DNA of 64,000 nt, taken from NCBI GenBank assembly GCA_036675345.1, contig JAKFFE010000018.1:310001-374000 (forward strand), given 5' to 3'. The translations under genes were made by a program, and so were the position numbers. Below, piece by piece: positions 52,646 through 63,168 of the stretch. Numbering within the stretch: position 1 is the first letter of the stretch; each line of letters begins with the position of its first letter. This stretch comes from JALYOC01 sp036675345 (GTDB lineage: Bacteria; Myxococcota; Myxococcia; Myxococcales; Myxococcaceae). The notes below the pieces were generated by a model. That model was not told the origin of the DNA, ran no database searches, and worked only from the letters and a program-made list of their open reading frames with translations.

Positions 52646-53449
52646 ATGGCCAAGGCCCCCAAGGTTCCCAAGTGGCTGCAGGCCGCGCGCGCCGCCGGCA
52701 AAGAGCGCCCGGTCTCACCCCAGGGAAAGCCGGACTGGATCGGACGCGCACTGCCCCGCGCCGGGATCCTTTCGGTGGAGGAAGCCGAAGAGGCGATCAA
52801 GGCCGGGCGGGTGCGGATCGGACCCCGGACCGTCCGCGAGCCACTGGCCCCGGTGCCGGCCGACGTCCCGATCTTCCTCGATGGGCGACCGGTGTCACTG
52901 GCCGCCCCGGTGCTGGTGCTGGCCTTCCACAAGCCGGAGGGAGTGGTGACCTCGGCGGTGGATCAGAGCGGCGTGGGCACCGTGTTCCAGGAGCTCCGCA
53001 AGGTGCTGACCCGGGACCACGCCCGATACCACTGGCACGCGGTGGGCCGGCTGGATCGCAACACCACCGGGCTGCTGCTGTTCACCAACGACGAGCGGGT
53101 GGTGGCGCACGTCACCCATCCGGACACCCACCTCTCCAAGACCTACCTGGCGCAGGTGCTGGGGACGGTGACCGACGCCAAGCTGGAGCCGCTGCGCCGG
53201 GGGATGGAGCTGAACGACGGCCTCACCCGGCCCGCCAAGGCGAAGCTCCGCGAGCCGGGAGTGGTGGCGCTGACCCTCACCGAGGGCCGCAACCACCAGG
53301 TGAAGAGGATGCTGGGGGAGGTGGGCCTGCCGGTGACCAAGTTGCACCGCGAGGCGATCGGGAAGATCCACTGCGACGTCCCGGTGGGGACCTATCGGGT
53401 GTTGAGCCCCGAGGAGATCCAGCAGGGCCTCGGCTTCCCACCCTCCTGA
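52646..53449 (+). CDS. rRNA/RNA pseudouridine synthase of the RsuA/RluB family
   Basis: 267 residues. An S4-type RNA-binding region (about 30-85) precedes the catalytic domain with FHKPEGVVTS and VGRLDRNTTGLLLFTND, the Asp in GRLD being catalytic. The C-terminal GRNHQVKRML is the conserved RxHQIRRM-type block. It converts a uridine in ribosomal RNA to pseudouridine; the site cannot be chosen among RsuA, RluB, RluE and RluF types. Probably in one operon with the release factor homologue (10 bp gap), giving a translation-related pair. Confidence 0.93.
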   Translation: MAKAPKVPKWLQAARAAGKERPVSPQGKPDWIGRALPRAGILSVEEAEEAIKAGRVRIGPRTVREPLAPVPADVPIFLDGRPVSLAAPVLVLAFHKPEGVVTSAVDQSGVGTVFQELRKVLTRDHARYHWHAVGRLDRNTTGLLLFTNDERVVAHVTHPDTHLSKTYLAQVLGTVTDAKLEPLRRGMELNDGLTRPAKAKLREPGVVALTLTEGRNHQVKRMLGEVGLPVTKLHREAIGKIHCDVPVGTYRVLSPEEIQQGLGFPPS

Positions 53450-53498
53450 CGTTTCAGCACCCGAGGCGAGGGGCACGCGGGTGCTGCGACGGGCGTGC

Positions 53499-54701
53499 TC
53501 AGCCGCGAACGCGGGTGCTGACCGCCTTCTTGCTGCCCAGCACCCGCTTGGGCCGGGACACCTTCTCCGCCCCGCAGTTCCGCGCGTGCCGGGCCAGCGC
53601 CTCGTCCACCGCGTCGTTGTCCCAGACCGCGTCCGGCTCCGCCCACAGCTTCTTCACCTTGAGGACCGGGCCCTCCACCACGGCCTCCATCCGGCCGATG
53701 AAGCCGTCCCCTTGCAGCAGCGGCACCACGTACCAACCCCAGCGGCGAAGGGGGGCCGGCTTGTAGACCTCCCAGACATAGTCAAAGCCGAAGGCCTGCT
53801 TGATCAGCCCGCGATCCCAGATCATCGGATCCAGCGGTCCCAGGATCCGCACCTTCCCGTCCGGCCTGGGTAGCCGTCGCGAGCGGAAGCCGGCCGGCGC
53901 CAGATAGGAGCGAGAGGCGCCGTCGACCACCACCTCCTCCACCAGCCCCTCCTCCAGCAATTGCTGCGGAATCCCCGCCCGCTTCACCTTGCTGAGGATG
54001 GACCAGGCCGGCCCGCCGCCCTTGGCCAGCAGCCCGGACGCCTGGACCCGCTCGGCCACCGCCCAGCGGTTGAACTCCGAGGGATGCCGCGCCACCACCT
54101 GGGGGAAGGCCCGCTCCGGAACATCGAACAGCTTCCCGCCCTGGGTGCGGCCGCAGACCACCACCTCGCAGCGGGTCCACAGCACCTCCAGCGCCATCGA
54201 GACCGCCTTCCCGGTGCCCTTCCAGCCGCTCCAGTCCATCGCCTGGACCTTGCCCCGGTCGGTCAGCCCATCGGGGGTGATCGGCCCGCGCTCGCGCACC
54301 TCGGCCAGCACCTCCTCCACCACTCCAGGAGGCAGCCGCTTGAGCCGCTCGCCCAGGCTCCACCACGGCGTCTCCGCCGCCGCCGCCCGGTAGTAGGGAA
54401 AGGCGTCCGCCGGGAGGATGCAGCGCTCCTTGGCGAAGTGTTCGAAGGCATGGTGCGGATACACCGCGCGGTGCACGTCCCCGCGGGTCAGTCCCTCCAC
54501 CCGGGCCATCGCCACCAGGTCCGCGTTGGTGCCCAGCACGTCCAGCGGATCCAACTGGATGCAGCGCAACGTCCGCAGCACCTCCCGGGCGCCCGCCTCT
54601 CCCTTGGAGAAGCGGGGGCGGCCCAGGTGGTGATGGGCGACCAGGAACGCCCGCGCCTCCGCGGCGGAGAGCCGGGTCGGTGGCGGAAGGCGTCCCGTCA
54701 T
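53499..54701 (-). CDS. YcaQ/AlkX-like winged-helix protein (putative DNA glycosylase)
   Basis: 400 residues of the DUF1006/HTH_42 family. The motif IQLDPLDVLG near residue 49 corresponds to the catalytic QxQ/QxD site of AlkZ-type interstrand-crosslink glycosylases; the QxD form is the YcaQ/AlkX subgroup. Three winged-helix modules are expected. The C-terminal RRWGWYVVPLLQGDGFIGR is typical. It may unhook crosslinked or alkylated DNA bases. Downstream of acnA on the same strand with 11 bp between them, so possibly co-transcribed. Confidence 0.85.
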   Translation of the reverse strand: MTGRLPPPTRLSAAEARAFLVAHHHLGRPRFSKGEAGAREVLRTLRCIQLDPLDVLGTNADLVAMARVEGLTRGDVHRAVYPHHAFEHFAKERCILPADAFPYYRAAAAETPWWSLGERLKRLPPGVVEEVLAEVRERGPITPDGLTDRGKVQAMDWSGWKGTGKAVSMALEVLWTRCEVVVCGRTQGGKLFDVPERAFPQVVARHPSEFNRWAVAERVQASGLLAKGGGPAWSILSKVKRAGIPQQLLEEGLVEEVVVDGASRSYLAPAGFRSRRLPRPDGKVRILGPLDPMIWDRGLIKQAFGFDYVWEVYKPAPLRRWGWYVVPLLQGDGFIGRMEAVVEGPVLKVKKLWAEPDAVWDNDAVDEALARHARNCGAEKVSRPKRVLGSKKAVSTRVRG

Positions 54702-54712
54702 TCCAGGCTCCG

Positions 54713-57469
<2,757 letters not shown>

Positions 57470-57525
57470 ATCTGGACCTCTCATAGCAAGGCCCCGAACT
57501 TCGGCAATTGGATCTGAAGCGGGGG

Positions 57526-58755
57526 TCAGACCAGCTTGCGGAACAGGTACAAGAAGCGCTCCAGCGCCTTCTGCCACCGGGGCCGCCGCTGCCAGTCCCC
57601 CAGGAGCACTGGCTTGCACTGGGCGGTGTCCCGGGCGAACGATTCCGCCAGCTTCGAGGCCAGCCGGGCGTCGGCGAAGGCCACGTTCATCTCGTGGTTC
57701 AGCCGGAAGCTGGTCCGTTCGAGGTTGAACGAACCCACCGTCCCCCAGATCCCGTCCACCACCGCGGTCTTGGCGTGCAGGACCCCGGAGCACCACTCGT
57801 AGATCTGGATTCCGGAGGGAAGCAGCCGGTCGTAGAAGGCCCGGGAGACGTGGTGCAGCAGCGGGTGGTCCCAGCGGGCGTTGACGAGCAGCTCGACTTT
57901 GACTCCGCGGGCGGCCGCGTCCCTCAGCGCCTGCACCATCCGGCGGTCGGGGACGAAGTAGGCGTTGGCGATCTGGATGCTCTTGCGGGCGTTTTCGATG
58001 GCGTGCAGGTACGCCCGGTAGATTCCCCGCCGGGTGGAGAGCACCGCCAGCGCCGTGTCCCCCCGGTAGCGAAGCGGGCGGGTGCGGCGGCGGTGCAACA
58101 GCTCCCGGAACCGGACCAGCCGCTGGTTCACATGCAGCCGCCAGGTGGCGGAGAAGCGCCGTTCCAGTTGTTGCACCACCGGGCCTTCGATCCGCAGCAC
58201 ATCGTCCCGCCAGCCCCCGCCATCCTCGGCCAGCGGCGCCCACATCGCGGCGACGTTCATTCCCCCGGTGAAGGCCAGCTCGCCGTCCACCACCAGCAGC
58301 TTGCGGTGGTCGCGAGAGACCATCGAGCGGAAGAACTTGAGCGAGAACGGCTTGAACGCCCGGACCACCACCCCCGCGTCGCGCATCCGCTGGAAGAAGG
58401 ACCGCGCCGTCCAGAACGAGCCCAGCGCGTCATAGAAGACTGTGACCTCTACCCCCCGCCCGGCCGCCGCAGACAGCTCGCGGGCGAACAGGTCCCCCAC
58501 CGGGTCGTCGATGAACATGTAGACGCACAGCCGGATGCTCCTCTGAGCACCCCGGATGGCCTCGATCATCGCCGGGAAGGCCTCCACCCCGTCCCGGAGC
58601 AGGGTGCACTTGTTCCCCGGCCACAGCACGTACTGCTTGGGCAGGTAGTGGCGCGCCAGGTCGGCCCGGCGCCGCTCATGAACCAGGAAGGGCGAGACCC
58701 GCTCGGCCGCGTCGCGGGTGACGCCGGCCTCCGACAGCGGGGTGTCCTTGATCAT
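57526..58755 (-). CDS. Cardiolipin synthase-like phospholipase D protein
   Basis: 409 residues with two HKD motifs: RDHRKLLVVDGELAFTGG (about 165-182) and LHAKTAVVDGIWGTVGS (about 345-362). No membrane helix is obvious, so it resembles the soluble ClsB-type rather than ClsA. It likely joins phosphatidylglycerol or similar lipids to make cardiolipin; a PLD-type nuclease is the alternative. Minus strand, upstream of acnA by 56 bp. Confidence 0.92.
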   Translation of the reverse strand: MIKDTPLSEAGVTRDAAERVSPFLVHERRRADLARHYLPKQYVLWPGNKCTLLRDGVEAFPAMIEAIRGAQRSIRLCVYMFIDDPVGDLFARELSAAAGRGVEVTVFYDALGSFWTARSFFQRMRDAGVVVRAFKPFSLKFFRSMVSRDHRKLLVVDGELAFTGGMNVAAMWAPLAEDGGGWRDDVLRIEGPVVQQLERRFSATWRLHVNQRLVRFRELLHRRRTRPLRYRGDTALAVLSTRRGIYRAYLHAIENARKSIQIANAYFVPDRRMVQALRDAAARGVKVELLVNARWDHPLLHHVSRAFYDRLLPSGIQIYEWCSGVLHAKTAVVDGIWGTVGSFNLERTSFRLNHEMNVAFADARLASKLAESFARDTAQCKPVLLGDWQRRPRWQKALERFLYLFRKLV

Positions 58756-58859
58756 GCCGGGAAACGGTCACCATCCAGGCGAGGGACCGCAAGGATCACC
58801 CGCGGTCGGATGTCTGCTTGGTTGCTCGGCGTGCGAGGCTCCTTCCTTGGAGACAAACC

Positions 58860-58879
58860 GCCAACCGATGATGGTTGGC
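58860..58879. promoter_or_regulatory. Palindrome before the 84-residue ORFan
   Basis: GCCAACC (58860-58866) - GATGAT - GGTTGGC (58873-58879), a perfect 7-bp dyad, 29 bp upstream of the start at 58908. It may be an operator for a small regulator of this locus. The region is less G+C-rich than its surroundings. Confidence 0.45.
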
Positions 58880-58907
58880 TTGCTGTTGTGCTCGTGGAGT
58901 TGCCTCG

Positions 58908-59162
58908 ATGAACGATGATGAGATTGTGCTTGCTCTTCGAGTTGAGGGAACGCGAAGCACGCCGGTACAGCTTGCCGAGTTCTTGAACAGCGTGGCTGCG
59001 GGCGGCCTCTCCCAAGGGTCCCTCGTGACCTTTTTCAAGCGGGCATTTCCTGCCATTCCCCTGGGAGTCCTGCTCGAGTCCGGAGCTTGGAACAGGATCA
59101 GCGGCGGACCGCTTGGCGACGACGGTTTCAACACGCTTCTTGGTCCGTGGATTGGGCGCTGA
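58908..59162 (+). CDS. Small ORFan protein
   Basis: 84 residues from ATG 58908, with GGAG about 8 nt upstream. Acidic N-terminus, a helix with TPVQLAEFLNSVAAGGLS, then a mixed C-terminal half. I recognise no family. Codon use is less G+C-rich than in neighbours. It lies 115 bp upstream of the vapBC-like pair on the same strand and could belong to the same accessory segment; whether it is a third partner of the toxin-antitoxin locus is unknown. Confidence 0.55.
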   Translation: MNDDEIVLALRVEGTRSTPVQLAEFLNSVAAGGLSQGSLVTFFKRAFPAIPLGVLLESGAWNRISGGPLGDDGFNTLLGPWIGR

Positions 59163-59267
59163 ATCGGAGGCCGCCTACCTGGTCTGTGAGCGACATGTTG
59201 ACCGGGACGCTGGCCTAGGCCCCCTCACGCGCGCGCCGTCTGGCACCGCCCTCTTCTCCGTATTACC

Positions 59268-59288
59268 GTAGTGCCCGATGGGTACTAC
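59268..59288 (+). promoter_or_regulatory. Dyad covering the vapB start codon
   Basis: GTAGTGCCC (59268-59276) pairs with GGGTACTAC (59280-59288) around a 3-nt centre GAT; the one non-Watson-Crick position is G-T, a wobble pair in RNA. The vapB ATG (59278-59280) lies at its tip. A TATTAC (59261-59266) just upstream resembles a -10 box. It may be the VapB-VapC operator, or an mRNA hairpin hiding the start codon. Confidence 0.6.
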
Positions 59289-59556
59289 GAAGCGCAACAC
59301 CAGCCAGCTGGTGTCCCTCAAACTGCCGCACGGCCTGGCCGCCAAAGTGGCCCGTCTGGCCAAGGAACGCGGAACCACCCGCTCCGAAGTCATCCGGCAG
59401 GCCATAGAAGACGCTCCCGACTGGACCAGTGGATCCGCCGCGGAGTTGGCGGCGGATCTGTGTGGGGTCATTGACGGCCCTGCTGACCTCTCCATCAATC
59501 CCAAGTACCTTGACGACTTGGGTCTGGACGCATCCGGCCGGCGTCGTTCCGGATGA
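59278..59556 (+). CDS. vapB: VapB/CopG-like ribbon-helix-helix antitoxin
   Basis: 92 residues. SLKLPHGLAAKVARLAKERG followed by TTRSEVIRQAI is the RHH DNA-binding pattern (strand, helix, helix). The C-terminal part should bind the toxin. There is no Shine-Dalgarno before ATG 59278, and the start sits in a dyad, so translation may be weak or leaderless and autoregulated. The vapC ATG overlaps its stop (59553-59556, ATGA), the usual antitoxin-toxin coupling. Confidence 0.85.
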   Translation: MGTTKRNTSQLVSLKLPHGLAAKVARLAKERGTTRSEVIRQAIEDAPDWTSGSAAELAADLCGVIDGPADLSINPKYLDDLGLDASGRRRSG

Positions 59557-59969
59557 AGCAGCGGATCGTTCTCGATACCGGCCCGCTGGTGGCCTTCCTC
59601 AATGGCGCGGATGGTCATCACGCTTGGGCAAAGGATGCCTGGACCCGATTGGCGCCTCCTTTCCTCACCACTGAGCCGGTGCTGACCGAAGCCTTTCACC
59701 TGCTGTCGCGGCGCAGCGGAGGGGCCGACGCCGTGTTTGAGCTTCTCGAACGCGGGGTCATCAAGGTCGAAATGCAGCTTGCGCCGGAGGCACGAGCTCT
59801 TCGTAAGCTGATGCTCAAGTACGCAAACGTCCCCATGTCGCTGGCGGACGCGTCGCTGGTCCGACTGATGGAGTTACAGACCGGCTCCACCTTGATGACG
59901 CTGGATCGCGACTTCCGCGTCTACCGCCGCAACGGGAGACAGACGATCCCGCTACTTGCGCCGTACTGA
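59553..59969 (+). CDS. vapC: VapC-like PIN-domain toxin
   Basis: 138 residues. The PIN acidic residues appear as the N-terminal VLDTGPLVAFL, the Glu in LTEAFHLL, SLADASLVRL and LDRDFRVYR. VapC proteins are ribonucleases that cleave tRNA or rRNA and are held inactive by VapB. The length and ending (LLAPY) are normal. Its stop lies 1 bp before a duplicated 3' end of the FHA gene (59970-60020). Confidence 0.88.
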   Translation: MKQRIVLDTGPLVAFLNGADGHHAWAKDAWTRLAPPFLTTEPVLTEAFHLLSRRSGGADAVFELLERGVIKVEMQLAPEARALRKLMLKYANVPMSLADASLVRLMELQTGSTLMTLDRDFRVYRRNGRQTIPLLAPY

Positions 59970-60020
59970 CCGCTACAGACTGCTGTCGGACCGCAGCTGC
60001 TTCCGCTTGCTGGTTGCAGG
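59970..60020 (-). repeat. Diverged copy of the 3' end of the FHA gene
   Basis: 51 bp that align with 60707-60756 over the stop codon and the last 15 codons, with one 1-bp indel and about seven substitutions by eye. The minus-strand reading ends KQLRSDSSL-stop, against EQLRYDNNL-stop in the real gene. The copy starts 1 bp after the vapC stop. The stretch 60021-60145 between it and the DUF2378 gene holds nothing I recognise. Confidence 0.75.
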
Positions 60021-60145
60021 CGGCTCGCTGCAGCCCATCAGACCCCTCGACGTCGCCGTCCGTCGGGCCTCCGTCCAGTCCCTCGATCCGGTCCGCACGG
60101 CGATGCGAATAACATCGTGCACCTCGGCGTCGAGCAGGCCCGCAC

Positions 60146-60703
60146 TCAGGTCCAACGCAGCAGGTACTCGGTTTCGGTGTCGGTCTGGCGAGTGACCTCC
60201 ACCTTGGGGTCCTTGGCGCCACCCAACCGCAGCATGCTGGCCAGCAGGGACTCTGCGTAGCCGGGCAACCTGGGGTTGGAGTTCATCCACAGCCGGTACT
60301 CAGTCGGGCCCAACTCGGTCAGGGTCGCGTTGGTGTAGTTGTCGGAGCTGGCCAGATCCCGCGGGAGTCGCTGGACCAGCCGGCGGGGTCCGATCAAACG
60401 AAGCAGGGAGAAGAGGGCCTTGCCCACCAGGGTCTCCCCCATGCCGTCCACCATCCGCGCACCCAACTGGCGGAACGCCTCCTCCCGCCCCAGCTCCGGT
60501 GCGTCCAGGTCCACGATGGCGTGGAGACAGCGGCGCCACAGCTCCACCGGATAGGCCGGCAGGATGGGCCTCTCCACGTCCAGGCCTTCGGCGCGTAGCC
60601 GCGCTCTCAGTGCCGGGGTGAGCCTCCCCTTCAGCCCGTGCTTGACGAGCCCCTCCACAACCTGGCCGAACACCAGCCGCTCTTGAGGTTCCGGGCGCAC
60701 CAC
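60146..60703 (-). CDS. DUF2378 (TIGR02265) myxobacterial family protein
   Basis: 185 residues. FRQLGARMVDGMGETLVGKA, LIGPRRLVQRL, NYTNATLTELGPTEYRLW and LLASMLRLGGAKDP match the DUF2378/TIGR02265 family, which I know only from myxobacteria. The function is unknown; no catalytic residues or membrane segments are apparent. It starts with GTG 60703, 6 bp after the FHA gene stop, and is flanked by two copies of the 3' end of that gene. The length is typical. Confidence 0.85.
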   Translation of the reverse strand: MVRPEPQERLVFGQVVEGLVKHGLKGRLTPALRARLRAEGLDVERPILPAYPVELWRRCLHAIVDLDAPELGREEAFRQLGARMVDGMGETLVGKALFSLLRLIGPRRLVQRLPRDLASSDNYTNATLTELGPTEYRLWMNSNPRLPGYAESLLASMLRLGGAKDPKVEVTRQTDTETEYLLRWT

Positions 60704-60706
60704 TGT

Positions 60707-60756
60707 CCGCTACAGATTGTTGTCGTACCGCAGCTGCTCCGCCCGCAGATTGCAGG
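60707..60756 (-). repeat. Duplicated 3' end of the FHA gene, original copy
   Basis: The last 15 codons and stop of the FHA gene, matched by 59970-60020 in the same orientation. The pair is 737 bp apart and encloses the DUF2378 gene. Confidence 0.75.
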
Positions 60757-62227
60757 GCTGGTCGGTATTGGGGAAGTACGCCCCCACGTGGTTGAGGGTC
60801 TCTCGAGCGGTCAGCCACTCCTTGTGGTTCACCGCCATCTGGACCTCCAGGAGCAGCTTGGAGCAGGTGTGGTCCAGCTCCTGCTGAGCCTCCTTCACCT
60901 TCTCCCGGGCCAGCAGGTACAGCTCCGGCTTCGGCTCCGGGTGGGCCTCCAGCATCAGCCAGGCGTTGCGGAACTCCTTCCAGGCCTCGTAGCGGTTGGC
61001 CGCGCCGATGTCCTTGGCGTCAAACGCCTTGGTGGCGCGCTCAAACGAGATCTTCGCCTCCCGGACCAGCTGCTCGGGCGGGATCTCCGGCAAGAGCGAG
61101 GTCTCGATCCACACGTTCCAGATCCGCCACAGGTCCTCGCCGGGGGGGTTCTTGGTGTTGTCGAAGATCACCTGGTTCACCTCCCCCTTCTTCAGCGTGG
61201 TGGGGGGGACGATCACCTCGTGGGAGCGATCCGACGCATTGAGGGTGTCCGGCGGCACCAGGCCCACGTCGGCGCCGTTGACTGTCACCACCACCTCGCC
61301 CTGGGAGATGTCCTTGGCCTGGAAGTGGACAATCACCACCGCCCGAACCGGGGCGTTGAAGGGGAACTGGAACACCTTCATGTCCGGCCGGTTCCACATC
61401 ACGTCCGGCCCCAGCCCGAATGAATCGGTGAGCGGGGCGCGGCCCAGCTCCATCGGCTCCGGACGATCCGGGCCCTGCTTCTGGTCGCTGACGATCACGA
61501 AGTAGTAGGCGGTGGCCAGCAGCCCGCACGCGAACAATCCCAGCAGGCCGTAGATCGCGCCGTGCGCCGCGCCGGAGGCCTGCGCCCACCAGATGCGGAA
61601 GTTGGCGATCATCCCCGCCGACTCGCGCTTGATGCGCGCACGCTCGGCGGCGGACAGCTGCGCGGCGGCCTTGGGGGCCGGCTTGGAGACCGCGACCTCG
61701 GAGGCGGAGATCTTCCGCACCGAGATCGCCGCGGGGTTGGACGCGGTGCGCTTGACCGCCTGCATGGTCATGGTGGACGCGCGCTGCATCCCGGCCACCT
61801 GCTCGGCGGCGACGTTCTCCGGCAGCATCGCCACGCCCTTGTTGCGCTGGCGCTTCTTCAGCGAGTCGGCGGCGACGATCCGGGTGCTCTGGTTGGCCAC
61901 GCCACTGGCGGCGGCCTGCTCCGCGGCCTCCTCGATCACCTGGCCCAGGAAGTTGAACACCACCGGGCCCAGGGAGATGGCGTCACCATCCGCCAGCTTC
62001 TGCTTCTTGATCACCGCCCCGTTGACCTTGGTGCCGTTGGAGCTGCCGAGGTCCTCCACGAAGTACTCTTCGCCCTCCTTGAAGATCCGGGCGTGCTTCC
62101 GGGAGACCCCCGGGTCGTAGAGGATCACGTCGCAATCCGAGGTCCGGCCGATGGCCACCGACCCCTGATCGAAAACGAACTCCTTGCCGGCCTCTTTGCC
62201 CTCGGCAATCGTCAGCTGGAAACTCAT
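60710..62227 (-). CDS. FHA-domain protein with membrane helix and extracytoplasmic region
   Basis: 505 residues from ATG 62227, whose codon overlaps the WYL regulator stop (ATGA, 62224-62227). FHA domain at about 1-100 (VAIGRTSDCD, VSRKHARIF, DLGSSNGTKVNG, all key residues). A charged linker, then one membrane helix (about 222-245, YGLLGLFACGLLATAYYFVI), and about 260 C-terminal residues outside the cytoplasm with a beta-rich then helical layout of no known family. It may couple phosphothreonine reading inside to a process outside. Third gene of the WYL-WYL-FHA operon. Confidence 0.88.
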   Translation of the reverse strand: MSFQLTIAEGKEAGKEFVFDQGSVAIGRTSDCDVILYDPGVSRKHARIFKEGEEYFVEDLGSSNGTKVNGAVIKKQKLADGDAISLGPVVFNFLGQVIEEAAEQAAASGVANQSTRIVAADSLKKRQRNKGVAMLPENVAAEQVAGMQRASTMTMQAVKRTASNPAAISVRKISASEVAVSKPAPKAAAQLSAAERARIKRESAGMIANFRIWWAQASGAAHGAIYGLLGLFACGLLATAYYFVIVSDQKQGPDRPEPMELGRAPLTDSFGLGPDVMWNRPDMKVFQFPFNAPVRAVVIVHFQAKDISQGEVVVTVNGADVGLVPPDTLNASDRSHEVIVPPTTLKKGEVNQVIFDNTKNPPGEDLWRIWNVWIETSLLPEIPPEQLVREAKISFERATKAFDAKDIGAANRYEAWKEFRNAWLMLEAHPEPKPELYLLAREKVKEAQQELDHTCSKLLLEVQMAVNHKEWLTARETLNHVGAYFPNTDQPCNLRAEQLRYDNNL

Positions 62228-63168
62228 CGCGTAACCCCAGACTTTAGCGAGCCCGAGGCGGCGCGGGCAACGGCGCTGCGAGCCCATTCCGGCTCGGTGA
62301 TCCAGGCCTCTCCCCCAAAGGAGAGCACCCAGGTGGTCAACCAACGCTCGGCCTCCGGACCGGCGGCGACCTGCACCTCCACGCCGCCCTCCCCGGTGGA
62401 CCTGGCCTCCACCCCGAAGCGTTCCCGCACATACGGGGCCGCCAGGGGGGAGAAGACTACCCGAACACTGCCCTGCGCACCGACCGGATTGGGCAGGGTG
62501 CGGCCCTCGCGCGAGTCGGGGGTGAAGGACCGCTCGGTGGGGGTGACGTTCTGCACCCGGTCCAGCCGGAACAGCCGGTCGTCCTGGCGGGTGCAGCACC
62601 ACGCGGAGAGGTACCACTGGCCGCGGTGGGCAAACAGCTCGCGGGGACGGACGGTGCGGCGTTCGGAGGAGCCGCGCCCGGCGCTGAAGTAGTCGAACTC
62701 CACCTCCCGGTGCAGGCCGATGGCGGAGGTCAACGGGCCCAGTCCCTCCGGGGCCACGGCGTGGGCGTTGATCTGCCGGTTCATCTCCCGGAACCGCTCC
62801 ACCGCGCCCGGGGGCAGGGCCCGCTCCAGCTTGGCGCGCGCGGCAGAGAGCGCGTCACCGGCGGCGGGACGAAGCAGCTCCGCGGCGGCGCTCAGCGCGG
62901 CGGCCTCGGCGGCGGTCAGCCGGGGCGGGGCGGAGAGCCGCTGGTCCAGATCCACGAAGACCCGGTCGTTCTCCACGTAGATGTCGATGTAGTCGTCGGG
63001 CTGGAACGGAGGCCGGCCCACGAACGCCAGCAGGTCCAGCTCCTTGAGCAGCTCCTCCCGCCTGGTGCCCGCCGCCTCGGCCAGCGCGTCCACGGTGATC
63101 CCCGGATGGCGGGCCACATACGGAACCAGGAACAGCAACCTCCGCAACCGCTCGTGGACGTCGCTCAT
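62224..63168 (-). CDS. WYL-domain transcriptional regulator (second of a pair)
   Basis: 314 residues. N-terminal winged helix (LRRLLFLVPYVARHPGITVD, RREELLKELDLLAF), then a WYL domain with GQWYLSAWC and FRLDRVQNV, and a C-terminal WCX-like extension. It lies between two coupled genes: its ATG overlaps the previous stop (63165-63168) and its stop overlaps the FHA start (62224-62227). This arrangement matches PafB/PafC-type pairs, which in actinobacteria control DNA-damage genes by sensing ssDNA. A ligand is unknown here. Confidence 0.88.
   Translation of the reverse strand: MSDVHERLRRLLFLVPYVARHPGITVDALAEAAGTRREELLKELDLLAFVGRPPFQPDDYIDIYVENDRVFVDLDQRLSAPPRLTAAEAAALSAAAELLRPAAGDALSAARAKLERALPPGAVERFREMNRQINAHAVAPEGLGPLTSAIGLHREVEFDYFSAGRGSSERRTVRPRELFAHRGQWYLSAWCCTRQDDRLFRLDRVQNVTPTERSFTPDSREGRTLPNPVGAQGSVRVVFSPLAAPYVRERFGVEARSTGEGGVEVQVAAGPEAERWLTTWVLSFGGEAWITEPEWARSAVARAASGSLKSGVTR

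Noticed and set aside
57470..58243. N-terminal extension of acnA in the longer open frame
   Set aside because: These codons run through the cardiolipin-synthase-like gene in another frame, and a good start with ribosome-binding site exists at 57469.
59232..59262. Sigma-54 promoter before vapB (TGGCAC at 59241)
   Set aside because: The downstream GC element at the proper distance is missing.
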